A DNA stretch of 64,000 nucleotides. Source: Lactiplantibacillus plantarum. GTDB taxonomy: Bacteria; Bacillota; Bacilli; Lactobacillales; Lactobacillaceae. Below, piece by piece: positions 52,006-61,207 of this stretch (the stretch's first letter is position 1; each line of letters opens with the position of its first letter). Under the pieces are notes generated by a model. The model saw only the letters and a program-made list of their open reading frames with translations. It ran no database searches and was not told the origin of the DNA. The position numbers and the translations under genes are program-made. Location of the stretch: assembly GCF_014131735.1 (NCBI RefSeq), contig NZ_CP039121.1, positions 1,984,001 to 2,048,000 on the forward strand. Reading direction: 5' to 3'.

Positions 52006-52034
52006 TTGAAAAAAAACTGATTCCACGTTAAACT
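52006..52034 (+). promoter_or_regulatory. promoter of the DUF4044 gene
   Basis: TTGAAA (52006-52011), 17-bp spacer, TAAACT (52029-52034), about 40 bp before the small gene's ATG and starting 7 bp after the corA stop. Confidence 0.6.
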
Positions 52035-52074
52035 ATGAAAGAATTACTCGTAAAGTGTGGTGCATACAAACATA

Positions 52075-52194
52075 ATGAAGAAAAAATCAACTTTTCAAAA
52101 AATTACGATGGTCGTTATCTGGTTAATGATCATTTCTACCATTGGGTCATTGGTGCTTACCGCCTTATCTGGGTTAGGTTTACTAACCTTCTAG
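52075..52194 (+). CDS. DUF4044 small membrane protein (39 residues)
   Basis: A short frame, ATG 52075 to TAG 52194, encodes MKKKSTFQKITMVVIWLMII and 19 more residues: a basic N-terminus, one membrane helix and a hydrophobic Leu/Gly-rich end (STIGSLVLTALSGLGLLTF). It closely resembles the DUF4044 family of tiny membrane proteins of Lactobacillales. It has a promoter of its own and a strong terminator 45 bp later, so it looks like a self-contained transcription unit. The ribosome site is weak (GTGTGGTG about 15 bases upstream). Function unknown; it is the kind of gene length cut-offs miss. Confidence 0.75.
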   Translation: MKKKSTFQKITMVVIWLMIISTIGSLVLTALSGLGLLTF

Positions 52195-52238
52195 GTTAAA
52201 CACCTTGCGAACCACGAATGGTTGCAATACTTACCAAG

Positions 52239-52278
52239 AAAAAAGTTACGCTTGCTCACAACAAGCGTAACTTTTTTT
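52239..52278 (+). terminator. terminator of the DUF4044 gene
   Basis: AGTTACGCTTG/CAAGCGTAACT, 11-bp stem with a seven-base loop, A run before and T6 after. Confidence 0.9.
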
Positions 52279-52330
52279 ATTACTGGTGGATCACTCAGCC
52301 ATGGTCGGCAAGCCTAGCCACCAACTTCTG

Positions 52331-52365
52331 AGACAATGTGAATTAAAAAAATCACGCATTTGTCT
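52331..52365. repeat. inverted repeat between two terminators
   Basis: AGACAA-T-GTGA pairs with TCAC-GCA-TTGTCT around an A-rich loop. May add to ftsK termination on the minus strand; role unclear. Confidence 0.35.
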
Positions 52366-52367
52366 CT

Positions 52368-52416
52368 GAAAAAGGTTCCAACCGTTAGTCAAATCTGGCT
52401 AACGATTGAAACCTTT
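52368..52416 (-). terminator. ftsK terminator
   Basis: Interrupted stem: AAAGGTT/AACCTTT outside and CGTTAG/CTAACG inside; the minus strand continues in a T run. About 90 bp past the ftsK stop. Confidence 0.65.
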
Positions 52417-52503
52417 ACTTTAACGTCGATTATTCAATCGTATCGGCAGCGCCACCATGTGAAGTCATGCCATTCAAATGATGCCCACCAATCTTACTGG
52501 ACG

Positions 52504-54891
52504 CTAAGCGTCATTACCCGACGCGGGCGCTTCGTCAGCCGATTTTTGGCGGTAAACCTTACGTGGCTTACTCCCCTCCGAAGGGCCCACCACGCCGCGT
52601 TCCTCCATTTCGTCGACGATCCGTGCTGCCCGGTTATACCCGATACGGAAGCGTCGTTGGAGCATCGAGACACTGGCGGACTGTTGATCAGTCACCAATT
52701 CAACGGCTTCGGCATAATACTCATCCTCACCGTCACGAGGGTCCCCACTACCAGCGGCATCCGTCTCGTCATCCTTGACCAGCATACTATCGTCATAATC
52801 AGCCGTCTGTTGGGCTTTGATAAAGTTGACAACTTCTTCAACATCATGGTCAGAAATATAAGCACCCTGCACGCGCAGTGGCTTATTCATGCCCATTGGC
52901 TGATACAGCATGTCCCCACGACCAAGTAGCTTTTCAGCACCGTTACTATCAATAATTGTCCGCGAATCCGTCCCACTTGAAACGGCAAATGCCATCCGTG
53001 ACGGTACATTGGCTTTAATTAATCCGGTAATAACATCTACCGACGGCCGTTGTGTTGCCAAAATCATATGAATACCGGCTGCCCGGGCCATTTGACCCAA
53101 GCGAATAATGGCATCCTCCACTTCGCTCGAAGTGACCATCATTAAATCGGCTAATTCATCGACGACCACCACAATGTATGGTAAGACGGGCCGTGACTGC
53201 CCATCAGCCGCATTTTGTTGACGGATATATTGGTTGTACCCCTGCATGTTACGCTGCTTGGAATCCGCGAACAATTCATAGCGTCGCTCCATCTCGGCAA
53301 CGACCTTATGCAACGCCCGGGCCGCCTTCTTCGGTTCCGTGACTACGGGCGTCAACAGATGTGGAATCCCATTGTAAACCCCTAATTCAACCTTTTTAGG
53401 GTCAATCAGCATAAACTTAACTTGACTTGGTTTCGTGTTCATCAGTAGCCCCGTGATCATCACGTTAATGGCAACCGACTTCCCACTCCCAGTTGAACCA
53501 GCAATCAGTAGGTGCGGCATTTTAGACAAGTCGGCAACGACTAAATTACCAGAAACATCACGGCCGAGCGGTACGGCCAACGGTTTGGTCGGGTGCGCTG
53601 GTTGGGCCTCAACGATATCCCGAAATGACACTGTTGAAATCTGTTTATTTGGCACTTCGATTCCAATCAATGATTTACCGGGAATGGGCGCTTCGATTCG
53701 AAGATCCTTCGCTGCCAGCGCTAACGCTAAGTCGTCCGCTAAATTGACGACCTTGCTGACCTTGACCCCAACAGCTGGATGTAACTCATACTTCGTTACG
53801 GATGGCCCTAAGCTGACATTCTTCACTTCAACTTGAACACCGAAACTTGCCAACGTGGTTGTTAGCTTCTGCGAGTTACTCTCAATCGTTGCGTACTCAG
53901 CACTCTGATCCGTTTTTGGAATCTTCGTCAATAGTGTTGACTCTGGCAACTGGTAGTCCGCATCATCCATCACTTCAGTCCCTTGGAGTTCTTGTTCATG
54001 ATCAACCGTAGCAGCTGAAGTTGGGGATTTTATGGGCAAGGCTTCACGATCACTAGCCACCGTGATATTCAAGTCGGCAGGCGAGCTCGTAACTGCACTG
54101 GCTGCTGAGTCCGGCGCCGAAGTCCCGCTCGTTGTCTCAGCAGGGGCTGCTGACTGTGGTACGGTTGACGTTGGCTGCTTCTCAGTACTTGCCGCTTGAT
54201 TGGCGCGCACTTGTTGGTGAACCCGCCAACGGGCAATTTGAACCCGGAGCACGTGCGTCAGCCATTCATAACCGGATCGCAGTTGCTGGCCCAATTGCAT
54301 CAAGGCCTGACGCAACGCTTGCATCGTCTTATGGAACGGCAAATCAAAGGTAATGTAGATACTGGCAACCATCAGGATCAGTGCGATCAAAATTGTCCCG
54401 ACATTAGCCAATAGTGGATAAGTGACACTATAGCCAGCAGCGCCGACTAATCCGCCACCAAGATTACTGGCCATGCCCCCCTTGGCAAAATCATTTTTGA
54501 TCAGATTCCACGTCAACGACCAAAAATCGGTATGGTGATTCAATTGATTAAACATCGGGATCTCTAATAGCAATAAGTAACTGAAGAAAAACAAGTTACC
54601 ACCGACCCACCACCGCCAAGTCAGTCGTGGCCACCGACCAAAAATCATCAAATATCCCATGACGAGGAGTGTTAGCCCGGCAAAAATCTGGTAGGCATTC
54701 CCAGCAATGGCTCGGAAAAACTCTGCGAATACCATGCCCACTAACCCCACCTTCAACAAGGCGAGGATCGTGACCAATAGTCCAATCAGGCCAATGACAT
54801 TCCCCGTCATCTGCCGCTTAGCCGCAACCGTCGGCTTCTTCTTGCGCGTCGAGGTCCGGCGCTTTTTTGTTGTTGCTTGTCTACGCGCCAC
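52504..54891 (-). CDS. ftsK: DNA translocase FtsK/SpoIIIE
   Basis: 795 residues. Basic N-terminus, four to five membrane helices (about 30-195), a long Ala/Ser/Thr/Pro linker (about 235-310), then the motor: Walker [17 protein letters not shown], Walker [15 protein letters not shown], and the C-terminal gamma winged helix ([22 protein letters not shown]) that reads KOPS-like sites. It pumps chromosome termini through the closing septum. The start is GTG 54891, nine bases after AAAGGATG; a TTG at 54912 lies ahead of that site. From memory the L. plantarum FtsK1 protein is reported as O-glycosylated; the linker would suit. Confidence 0.95.
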   Translation of the reverse strand: MARRQATTKKRRTSTRKKKPTVAAKRQMTGNVIGLIGLLVTILALLKVGLVGMVFAEFFRAIAGNAYQIFAGLTLLVMGYLMIFGRWPRLTWRWWVGGNLFFFSYLLLLEIPMFNQLNHHTDFWSLTWNLIKNDFAKGGMASNLGGGLVGAAGYSVTYPLLANVGTILIALILMVASIYITFDLPFHKTMQALRQALMQLGQQLRSGYEWLTHVLRVQIARWRVHQQVRANQAASTEKQPTSTVPQSAAPAETTSGTSAPDSAASAVTSSPADLNITVASDREALPIKSPTSAATVDHEQELQGTEVMDDADYQLPESTLLTKIPKTDQSAEYATIESNSQKLTTTLASFGVQVEVKNVSLGPSVTKYELHPAVGVKVSKVVNLADDLALALAAKDLRIEAPIPGKSLIGIEVPNKQISTVSFRDIVEAQPAHPTKPLAVPLGRDVSGNLVVADLSKMPHLLIAGSTGSGKSVAINVMITGLLMNTKPSQVKFMLIDPKKVELGVYNGIPHLLTPVVTEPKKAARALHKVVAEMERRYELFADSKQRNMQGYNQYIRQQNAADGQSRPVLPYIVVVVDELADLMMVTSSEVEDAIIRLGQMARAAGIHMILATQRPSVDVITGLIKANVPSRMAFAVSSGTDSRTIIDSNGAEKLLGRGDMLYQPMGMNKPLRVQGAYISDHDVEEVVNFIKAQQTADYDDSMLVKDDETDAAGSGDPRDGEDEYYAEAVELVTDQQSASVSMLQRRFRIGYNRAARIVDEMEERGVVGPSEGSKPRKVYRQKSADEAPASGNDA

Positions 54892-55003
54892 GCTTCGTTC
54901 ATCCTTTCTCAATTAATACTGTCTTCATTATAACAAACTCAAGTTCCCCCGTCCCCATCAAAAAACGCACCCTAACGTTTAGCGCTAGTGCACGTTCTGT
55001 TGG

Positions 55004-55516
55004 TTACTTCAACTTATCATTTTCATAGTGGTGCGACCGTTCAAGGTTCGGGAATTGTTGTTGCCGCAGGGCTTCATAAATCACAATCGCAGCCGAATTC
55101 GATAAATTCAAGGCTCGAATATGTGAATCATCTTGAGGAATCCGAATGGCCTTTTCGGGATATTTGCGCATAAATGGTTCTGGTAACCCTGTCGTTTCCT
55201 TACCAAATAAGAAATAGTGATCCTTACCCGTATCACTATAATCAACATCCGTATAGTCATGTTCAGCAAATTTAGACACTAAGTACAACTGATTTAAATC
55301 AGGGATACTAGCTAAAAAATCTTGCAAGTCAGCATGATAAGTAATATCGACACTATCCCAGTAGTCCAAGCCAGCCCGTTTTAAGTGCTTATCATCAATT
55401 TTGAAGCCCAACGGTTCAATCAGATGCAAGGCCGTATCCGTTCCGGCACACGTCCGGGCAATATTACCAGTATTCGCTGGCATTAACGGTTCAAATAACG
55501 CAATGTGATTTGTCAA
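55004..55516 (-). CDS. trmL: tRNA (cytidine(34)-2'-O)-methyltransferase
   Basis: 170 residues of the SpoU class (trefoil-knot SAM enzymes), here the single-domain TrmL type that methylates the wobble ribose of tRNA-Leu. Motifs: NHIALFEPLMPANTGNIART at the start, YLFGKETTGLPEPFM and RALNLSNSAAIVIYEALRQ at the knot. Start chosen as TTG 55516 (MTNHIALFEP), nine bases after GAGG; the upstream ATG at 55531 overlaps that site. Transcribed alone. Confidence 0.93.
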   Translation of the reverse strand: MTNHIALFEPLMPANTGNIARTCAGTDTALHLIEPLGFKIDDKHLKRAGLDYWDSVDITYHADLQDFLASIPDLNQLYLVSKFAEHDYTDVDYSDTGKDHYFLFGKETTGLPEPFMRKYPEKAIRIPQDDSHIRALNLSNSAAIVIYEALRQQQFPNLERSHHYENDKLK

Positions 55517-55531
55517 AATAATCGTCCTCAT

Positions 55532-55807
55532 TCATATTAGTCTCTACGCCATGTTCATTCATAGCAATCCTATTAATCATACCATGTCTATGGTTCAACA
55601 GCGAACTTTGAAACTAAAAAACGCTTTGTTCGCATTCTTAACCAATCTTTCCTATACTAATCACCGTACGCGCCGGAGGGCGGAACAGGACGCACACTGG
55701 CTGACGAACACCAATCTAAACCTGACACGTTGTCATCATGATTCATGCCGGATTAACACGTACAAGGCAGCATTCGGATCATTTTATAACTCGAGGAGGA
55801 ATTATCT
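55532..55807. other. spacer between trmL and the oxidoreductase gene
   Basis: Non-coding by appearance. A TATAAC box at 55785-55790 could be the -10 of the downstream gene, but no -35 matches. Nothing else recognised. Confidence 0.35.
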
Positions 55808-56455
55808 ATGAAAATTATGATTATTGGCGCAACCGGAATGGCTGGCTCAGCCATCACCAAACTAGCACTTGAACGGAACCACACCGTCGTAGCCATCGGA
55901 CGTTCTGAAGAAAAGCTAGCCGCTCTACCGGCTAACCCAAATTTGCAGACCAAAGCTAAAGACGCTTTCGATCTCACACTATCTGAGCTACAGGCGGTTG
56001 ACGTGGTCGTTGACGCAATGGCGACTAGTCCTGATAAGGCTTACCGACACGTGGATCTGGCAACTAAGCTGATCGCTCAGCTCCGCGAACAACAGCGGCC
56101 ACGTCTCCTCTTCATCTTAGGGGCCGGTAGTTTAACAACTGGTGATGATCAACACCTCTTCGTGCACGACATTGAAAGTAATCCCGCCAATGCTGCCTTC
56201 GTCGCCATTCCGCAAAACCAACTGGCCGAACTGACCTTCTTACGAACCGTCACCAACGTCGATTGGGTTGGAATTTCCCCGGCCGCCAATTTCACAGCAG
56301 GTCCTGCTACCCCGGCCCAGTACGGCCATGACACATTACTGACGAACACTACTGGTGAATCAGTGACCAATAGTGGCACGATGGCGGTAGCCGTTTTAAA
56401 CGAACTGGAAACGCCCAAACATCATCAAGAACGCTTTACAGTCGCTAACCAGTAA
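55808..56455 (+). CDS. NAD(P)-binding oxidoreductase (atypical short-chain type)
   Basis: 215 residues. Rossmann motif GATGMAGSAI at about 7-16, then strand-helix pattern (VVAIGRSEEKL) and DVVVDAMATSP, FILGAGSLTT, VDWVGISPAANF. This is the NmrA/YwnB-like group of NAD(P)H-binding proteins without a clear Tyr-Lys catalytic pair. Substrate unknown. ATG 55808 follows GAGGAGG by eight bases, a strong site. It is flanked by terminators, so a one-gene unit. Such genes are common in lactobacilli and often stress-induced; that is not shown here. Confidence 0.82.
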   Translation: MKIMIIGATGMAGSAITKLALERNHTVVAIGRSEEKLAALPANPNLQTKAKDAFDLTLSELQAVDVVVDAMATSPDKAYRHVDLATKLIAQLREQQRPRLLFILGAGSLTTGDDQHLFVHDIESNPANAAFVAIPQNQLAELTFLRTVTNVDWVGISPAANFTAGPATPAQYGHDTLLTNTTGESVTNSGTMAVAVLNELETPKHHQERFTVANQ

Positions 56456-56560
56456 ACGTCTTGCCTAGCAGCGCTAAAATATCGAGTGGCAGCCAAACCA
56501 CAAGCCGAGCGCTACTTGAGCAATTTAGTTAACTGTGACGCGCTTTAAATAAGACCAATT

Positions 56561-56588
56561 AATCCCGCCAGAATCTGACGGGATTTTT
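56561..56588 (+). terminator. terminator of the oxidoreductase gene
   Basis: AATCCCG-C-CAGA/TCTG-A-CGGGATT with one mismatch, then T5. Lies about 105 bp past the stop. Confidence 0.75.
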
Positions 56589-56730
56589 GTGGCGTCGCAA
56601 TTGCTGGCAGTATTTAACAGCTAAGTGCTGCCACCGCCCCATCTCTCCTCATTGCGACAGTCGTAGCCAACATTGTCACTAACCAGTTGGTTGCATTACA
56701 CCGCCAGTTAACGCCCTCACCGACCTTTAA

Positions 56731-56758
56731 TTAATTCTTCACCAAAGCATGCTAAACT
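56731..56758 (+). promoter_or_regulatory. candidate brnQ promoter
   Basis: TTAATT (56731-56736), 16-bp spacer, TAAACT (56753-56758) with TGC before it. Confidence 0.45.
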
Positions 56759-56789
56759 ATTGCCATGTTTATTTGAAAGTGGGGATACC

Positions 56790-58139
56790 ATGAATAACCG
56801 TTTATCAGGACGGAATTTACTCTTCATCGGCACCATGTTATTTGGACTATTTTTCGGTGCTGGTAACTTGATTTTTCCAATTTTTCTGGGCCAGCAAGCC
56901 GGCCAACACGTTGGTGCGGCCATTATCGGACTATTGATCACCGGGATTGGACTTCCATTACTAGGCGTGATCGGCATGGGGCTGACGCGCAGTCAGGGCG
57001 TATTTGACCTGGCAACAAACGTTAGCCGATCATACGCGTATGTCTTCACCGTACTGCTTTACTTTACCCTCGGGCCACTTTTTGCAATGCCACGATTAGC
57101 AACTACGGCCTTTCAGATTGGACTGGCCCCCTTCTTAACCACCCAATTACAACCCGTGGTGCTATTGGGCTTCTCCGTTGCTTTTTTCGTCGTCACTTGG
57201 TTACTGGCTCGTAATCCCGGTAAGATTATGACCTATGTTGGTAAGTGGCTGACACCCATCTTTTTGCTATTATTAGGTGCCTTAATGCTTGTCGCTATCA
57301 TTAAGCCACTGGGATCACTTAACGTCGCGGCGAGTGGCGCCTATGTCAGCCATCCAGTTCTAACTGGTTTTACTGAAGGCTACAACACGATGGATGCGTT
57401 AGCCTCGCTAGCTTTTGGCATCGTCGTGATTGATGCGATTCGCGACCTCGGTGTCCGTGATCCGGGGCAAATCGCAACTGATACCATTAAAGCAGGTCTA
57501 ATCAGCATGAGTTTAATGGCAGTCATCTATGGCCTGCTGGCGATTATGGGTACCATGAGCTTAGGTCGCTTTGCTCCAGCTGCCAATGGGGGGATTACCT
57601 TAGCTCAAATTGCCGATGCCTACTTCGGCCGATTCGGTAATGTTTTACTAGCTCTAATTGTCATCATCGCTTGCTTAAAAACTGCCATTGGCCTCACTTC
57701 TGCTTTCGGTGATACGTTGCATGGCATGTTTCCTAAGATTTCCTACCATTGGCTGATCACCATCGCTTGTCTCATTCCAGCCATTCTTGCTAACGTTGGG
57801 CTAACTGAAATGATTACTTATTCAACCCCAGTGCTGATGTTTCTCTACCCGCTCGCAATCGTGTTAATCATACTGGCAGTACTGGCACCATGGCTTGGGA
57901 TGTCCCGCTGGTTATATGGAATGACAACTGTCTGGACCATGATTCCGGCCATTCTTGCCGGCATTAACGCTATGCCATCCGCCTGGGTACAAGCATCCTG
58001 GTTGCAAGCTTTGCTTCATCTCAACGCGTGGCTACCGCTTGCCAATCTAGGGTTAGGCTGGAGTGTACCCGCACTGCTAGGTTTCGGTTTAGGGTGGTTG
58101 ATCAGCCGTAAACAACCATCTGCTTCTAAATTGCATTAA
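56790..58139 (+). CDS. brnQ: branched-chain amino acid transporter BrnQ
   Basis: 449 residues, about twelve membrane helices, LIVCS family. The opening LIGTMLFGLFFGAGNLIFPIFLG-type stretch (residues about 11-32) is the family signature (GAGNLIFP), with further motifs IRDLGVRDPGQIA and TSAFGDT. Imports Leu, Ile and Val with Na+ or H+, important for an auxotroph. Start ATG 56790, after GTGGGGAT; a longer frame from 56760 lacks a site. Its own terminator follows. Confidence 0.93.
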   Translation: MNNRLSGRNLLFIGTMLFGLFFGAGNLIFPIFLGQQAGQHVGAAIIGLLITGIGLPLLGVIGMGLTRSQGVFDLATNVSRSYAYVFTVLLYFTLGPLFAMPRLATTAFQIGLAPFLTTQLQPVVLLGFSVAFFVVTWLLARNPGKIMTYVGKWLTPIFLLLLGALMLVAIIKPLGSLNVAASGAYVSHPVLTGFTEGYNTMDALASLAFGIVVIDAIRDLGVRDPGQIATDTIKAGLISMSLMAVIYGLLAIMGTMSLGRFAPAANGGITLAQIADAYFGRFGNVLLALIVIIACLKTAIGLTSAFGDTLHGMFPKISYHWLITIACLIPAILANVGLTEMITYSTPVLMFLYPLAIVLIILAVLAPWLGMSRWLYGMTTVWTMIPAILAGINAMPSAWVQASWLQALLHLNAWLPLANLGLGWSVPALLGFGLGWLISRKQPSASKLH

Positions 58140-58159
58140 TATAGCGTCACATATAAAAT

Positions 58160-58204
58160 AGCGGACCTTCTGATAGCCATCCACGACTTTTCAGAAGGTC
58201 CGCT
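58160..58204 (+). terminator. brnQ terminator
   Basis: AGCGGACCTTCTGA/TCAGAAGGTCCGCT, 14-bp perfect stem with a 17-base loop, then TTAAAT. Confidence 0.8.
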
Positions 58205-58335
58205 TTAAATTACGAGAGCCATGCCAATTGACTGGTTGCCATTGAACCTCACCGGTGAATCATGGCATTATTCAGGACTGGTATGAATGCAATAGCAACA
58301 CATGGTCACACCTCACCGTCAGCTTTTGAAGACAC
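58205..58335. other. spacer between converging brnQ and rlmA(II)
   Basis: Non-coding; an 82-codon plus-strand frame (58262-58507) crosses a terminator and the rlmA(II) gene and has no ribosome site. Confidence 0.4.
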
Positions 58336-58380
58336 AAAAAAACGTAGTATTTCGGTGTGGGCACGGCGAAACGCTACGTT
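58336..58380 (-). terminator. rlmA(II) terminator
   Basis: AACGTAG/CTACGTT outer stem with a partial inner stem; T7 follows on the minus strand. It lies about 107 bp past the stop. Confidence 0.65.
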
Positions 58381-58486
58381 AATGAAGTACAACTCGGTAG
58401 TCACCAACGACATGTCGATGTTAACTACCAAACGATTTCTCAAAGGTTATCTTAACACCGGCGTTTCAATCATGCAAGCACCCGCG

Positions 58487-59341
58487 CTAACCTTTTTGCA
58501 TCGTTAATAAACTCACATCAACGGTAATCTTAGTTAACCCCTGCCGTTTAGCGGTTGCGAGCTGCTCAGCATCCGCACCCCAGTGCAGCGGTGTCATGAC
58601 TAATAAGTCGTTAAAGTCAATGTTATCAAGCGCAACTTGGTATTGAATTCGTTGCCGCTTAGCAGTGGGATAGTGCTGGGCAAACAGATCTAACACCCGT
58701 TGATTATCATACTGATACTGTCGATCAGTCGGTTTAAATAGTAAATGACGCAGTTCAACTAAGTACTCAGGATTTGGCACGATCTTCAATAACTGTCCAC
58801 CGGGCGCAAGGACCCGTTCAAACTCTTGGTAAGCGGATGGTGAGAAGACATCCATAATGGCCGTGAATGCCCCATCGGTAAAGGGTAATTGGGCCAAATC
58901 GGCCACACAATAATAAGCAGTCGTCGTCAATTGGGTCGCTAAGTTAACCCCATCCTTACTAATGTCAAAACCAATCCCCACGTCTTCAGAATTGGCATGC
59001 ATTGTCAACAAATCAGCTAGGGGGGTGCCTTCACCGCTACCAATATCTAAGATTCGTTGCGCCGTTTTTGGCAATGCCGCATTAATGGCTTGGACAATGG
59101 GGCCGAAAAAACCAGCTTGCAAAACTCGGCGCCGCGCTGCCAGCATGTTAGCATCGTATTCGCTAGCGACTTGATGCGTCAGAAAATACAACGTCCCTTT
59201 TTTTGAAAAATCTACTTGATGCCCATTAGGACAACATAAGCTGTGGCCGTCAATTGTCACATATGCTTGATTACAAACTAAGCATCGAAAGCGATCGATA
59301 TTTGCCTGAACAAACTGGATGCCGCGGTCAATTTTTTTCAC
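58487..59341 (-). CDS. rlmA: 23S rRNA (guanine-N1)-methyltransferase, RlmA(II) type
   Basis: 284 residues. N-terminal zinc finger with four Cys (FRCLVCNQAY, LCCPNGHQ), then a SAM-binding Rossmann fold (ILDIGSGEGTPLAD) and a C-terminal half. RlmA(II) methylates G748 of 23S rRNA in Gram-positive bacteria and affects macrolide/tylosin response. The start is GTG 59341, six bases after AAGGTGA; an in-frame GTG nine bases earlier overlaps that site. Monocistronic. Confidence 0.9.
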   Translation of the reverse strand: MKKIDRGIQFVQANIDRFRCLVCNQAYVTIDGHSLCCPNGHQVDFSKKGTLYFLTHQVASEYDANMLAARRRVLQAGFFGPIVQAINAALPKTAQRILDIGSGEGTPLADLLTMHANSEDVGIGFDISKDGVNLATQLTTTAYYCVADLAQLPFTDGAFTAIMDVFSPSAYQEFERVLAPGGQLLKIVPNPEYLVELRHLLFKPTDRQYQYDNQRVLDLFAQHYPTAKRQRIQYQVALDNIDFNDLLVMTPLHWGADAEQLATAKRQGLTKITVDVSLLTMQKG

Positions 59342-59483
59342 AGGTGTCACCTTACCTTGGTTAATTTTATCATTAGGCGTCCCATATCCAAGCGATGCTT
59401 TCCAGCTTACCTGAAACTATGGATTCACGATGACAACATCGTGTAAAGGACGTATGTTCAATCATACCATATCGGGGCGGACA

Positions 59484-59504
59484 AAATAGTAGCTGTTACG
59501 ATTT
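59484..59504. promoter_or_regulatory. candidate Zur box upstream of the zinc-free S14 gene
   Basis: A 21-bp site reading AAATAGTAGC, T, GTTACGATTT agrees with the B. subtilis Zur consensus (AAATCGTAAT-N-ATTACGATTT) at 16 of 20 defined positions; the right half is near perfect. It ends 15 bp before a candidate -35. Confidence 0.5.
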
Positions 59505-59519
59505 AGGTGTGGTATCTTA

Positions 59520-59547
59520 TTAACTGTTCTAAAGGCTGACTTAAATT
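59520..59547 (+). promoter_or_regulatory. candidate rpsN promoter
   Basis: TTAACT (59520-59525), 16-bp spacer, TAAATT (59542-59547). Moderate match only. Confidence 0.4.
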
Positions 59548-59607
59548 GTCAAAATGAATTTGCTACCGAATGGCATGAATTTAATGACATAAAGGAGACT
59601 CATTCAG

Positions 59608-59877
59608 ATGGCAAAGAAATCAAAAATTGCGAAAGAAAAACGCATCGAAGCAACCGTGGCTAAGTATGCCGAACGACGCCAAGCACTTAAAGCTGCTGGC
59701 AACTATACCGAATTGGCAAAATTACCACGTAATGCTTCACCCGTGCGTATTCATCGGCGCGACTCACTTGACGGTCGACCACATGCTTACCTACGTAAGT
59801 TCGGCATGTCGCGCCTTAACTTTCGTCGCTTAGCGCACGCTGGTCAAATTCCAGGTGTTAAAAAAGCAAGCTGGTAA
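59608..59877 (+). CDS. rpsN: ribosomal protein S14, zinc-independent paralogue
   Basis: 89 residues: [20 protein letters not shown] at the start and the family C-terminus [27 protein letters not shown]. It has no cysteine, so it lacks the zinc ribbon of the short S14 in the main ribosomal operon (C- form). In B. subtilis the matching protein (YhzA) replaces the zinc form under zinc limitation and is repressed by Zur. A Zur-like box upstream fits the same logic here. ATG 59608 follows AAAGGAG by nine bases. Single gene, closed by a bidirectional terminator. Confidence 0.95.
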   Translation: MAKKSKIAKEKRIEATVAKYAERRQALKAAGNYTELAKLPRNASPVRIHRRDSLDGRPHAYLRKFGMSRLNFRRLAHAGQIPGVKKASW

Positions 59878-59934
59878 AGTGACAACTGGCGTGATATTCA
59901 CTAATGATTAGTAACATCACCATTCAGTTAAATT

Positions 59935-59980
59935 AAAAAGGTTCCACAGAATTGTCATCAGACTTCTGTGGAACCTTTTT
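59935..59980. terminator. terminator shared by rpsN and the AI-2E family gene
   Basis: A 17-bp perfect stem (59935-59951 with 59964-59980) with A5 and T5 at its base. Confidence 0.9.
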
Positions 59981-60038
59981 AATTTGGCGTTATTGGTTTA
60001 ATCGCGTTTCAGCGCCATCTGAGTAGCCAACAATTACC

Positions 60039-61193
60039 TTACTTGTTAGTTTGATCAGTTGATGGGGTTGCTTCAGCCTCATACAATCCCGAAGACCGTC
60101 GATACCAGTCAAACAGATGTGTCCACAAAACTTTCAAGATCGCATAGCCTGGAATCCCGAAAATAACCCCCATCAACCCGAAGATTTTACCAGCCGCTAA
60201 TAGGACGACTAAAATCGTAATCGGATGAATAGCTAAGCTACTCCCTAAGACTAACGGTGAGATAAAGCGGCCTTCAATCGTTTGTTCAATGACGAAGACA
60301 ATCAGAACTTGGACCAACATCCATGGTGAGGTGACTAACGCAATGACCACTGAAGGCACCATTGCGAGAAAAGACCCTAAATATGGAATCAAATTTAAGA
60401 TTCCAGCCGCAATTCCCAACGTCAGCGCAAATTTCAAGCCAATAATACTGTAACCAACCGCAAACATCACGGCAACAAAGAACGCCACGGTCAATTGACC
60501 ACGAATATAATTACTGACCTGTGAATTGATTTCTGTCAAAACTTCTAAGAATCCTGAGCGCGCTTTGGTAGGTACAAACTTAGCCATATACTTCGGTAGT
60601 TGATGACCATCGCGCAATAGGTAAAAAAGAATAAACGGCATTGTTATCAACCCAATGATGACGGTCGTTACGGTACTAAATACGCCTGTAAGTGAAGTCA
60701 CCGTCCCGGTCAAATACTTCGAAAAGCGGCCACTCACTAGCTTACTGAGATCCGTGTTCCAACTTTCAAGTTGGTCACGGATACTACTGAGTTGCGGATC
60801 ATTGAGCCAGCGATTAACTTCAGTACTGGCATTTTTCCAATAATTGGGCCAGTCATTGATAATTGATAAAGTTTGATCGCGAATCGTTGGGATAATCGCA
60901 ATAATGCCTAACGCCAACAGCGCGACAACCACAATAAACAAACCAATGATCGTCCAGGTTCGTCGTACGCGAAAACGCTTTTCTAGCCAGTCAACAAGTG
61001 GATTAAGCAAGTAGTACAGCACACCGGCCAAAATAATCGGCAAACCCACGATGCTAAAAAATTGCCGGACCGGATCTAATAGCCAATCGACTTGCTTGCC
61101 CATAAAGAAGATCGTCAATACTAATAAAATAACGACCAAAATCCGAATGAGCCGTTGCGCTGACCACCGTTGTTTCTGTGAATCAGGTTTCAA
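60039..61193 (-). CDS. AI-2E family transporter
   Basis: 384 residues, about eight membrane helices: two N-terminal pairs, a soluble segment (about 95-145), then several closely spaced helices ending in HPITILVVLLAAGKIFGLMGVIFGIPGYAIL, the PerM/TqsA family signature (PF01594). Members act as autoinducer-2 exporters, Na+/H+ antiporters or have no known role, so substrate is open. Start TTG 61193, five bases after AAGGAGGG. It follows the sorbitol-IIA-like gene by 14 bp and is probably co-transcribed. Confidence 0.88.
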   Translation of the reverse strand: MKPDSQKQRWSAQRLIRILVVILLVLTIFFMGKQVDWLLDPVRQFFSIVGLPIILAGVLYYLLNPLVDWLEKRFRVRRTWTIIGLFIVVVALLALGIIAIIPTIRDQTLSIINDWPNYWKNASTEVNRWLNDPQLSSIRDQLESWNTDLSKLVSGRFSKYLTGTVTSLTGVFSTVTTVIIGLITMPFILFYLLRDGHQLPKYMAKFVPTKARSGFLEVLTEINSQVSNYIRGQLTVAFFVAVMFAVGYSIIGLKFALTLGIAAGILNLIPYLGSFLAMVPSVVIALVTSPWMLVQVLIVFVIEQTIEGRFISPLVLGSSLAIHPITILVVLLAAGKIFGLMGVIFGIPGYAILKVLWTHLFDWYRRSSGLYEAEATPSTDQTNK

Positions 61194-61207
61194 ACAATCC
61201 CTCCTTC

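Noticed and set aside
52360..52929. 189-residue plus-strand open frame
   Set aside because: It crosses the ftsK terminator and lies antisense to the conserved C-terminal motor of ftsK; no ribosome site and no family resemblance.
55551..55811. 86-residue plus-strand frame before the oxidoreductase gene
   Set aside because: No ribosome site, no recognisable family, and it ends inside the start region of a gene with a strong site of its own.
58262..58507. 81-residue plus-strand open frame between brnQ and rlmA(II)
   Set aside because: Contains the rlmA(II) terminator, overlaps the 3' end of rlmA(II) and has no ribosome site.
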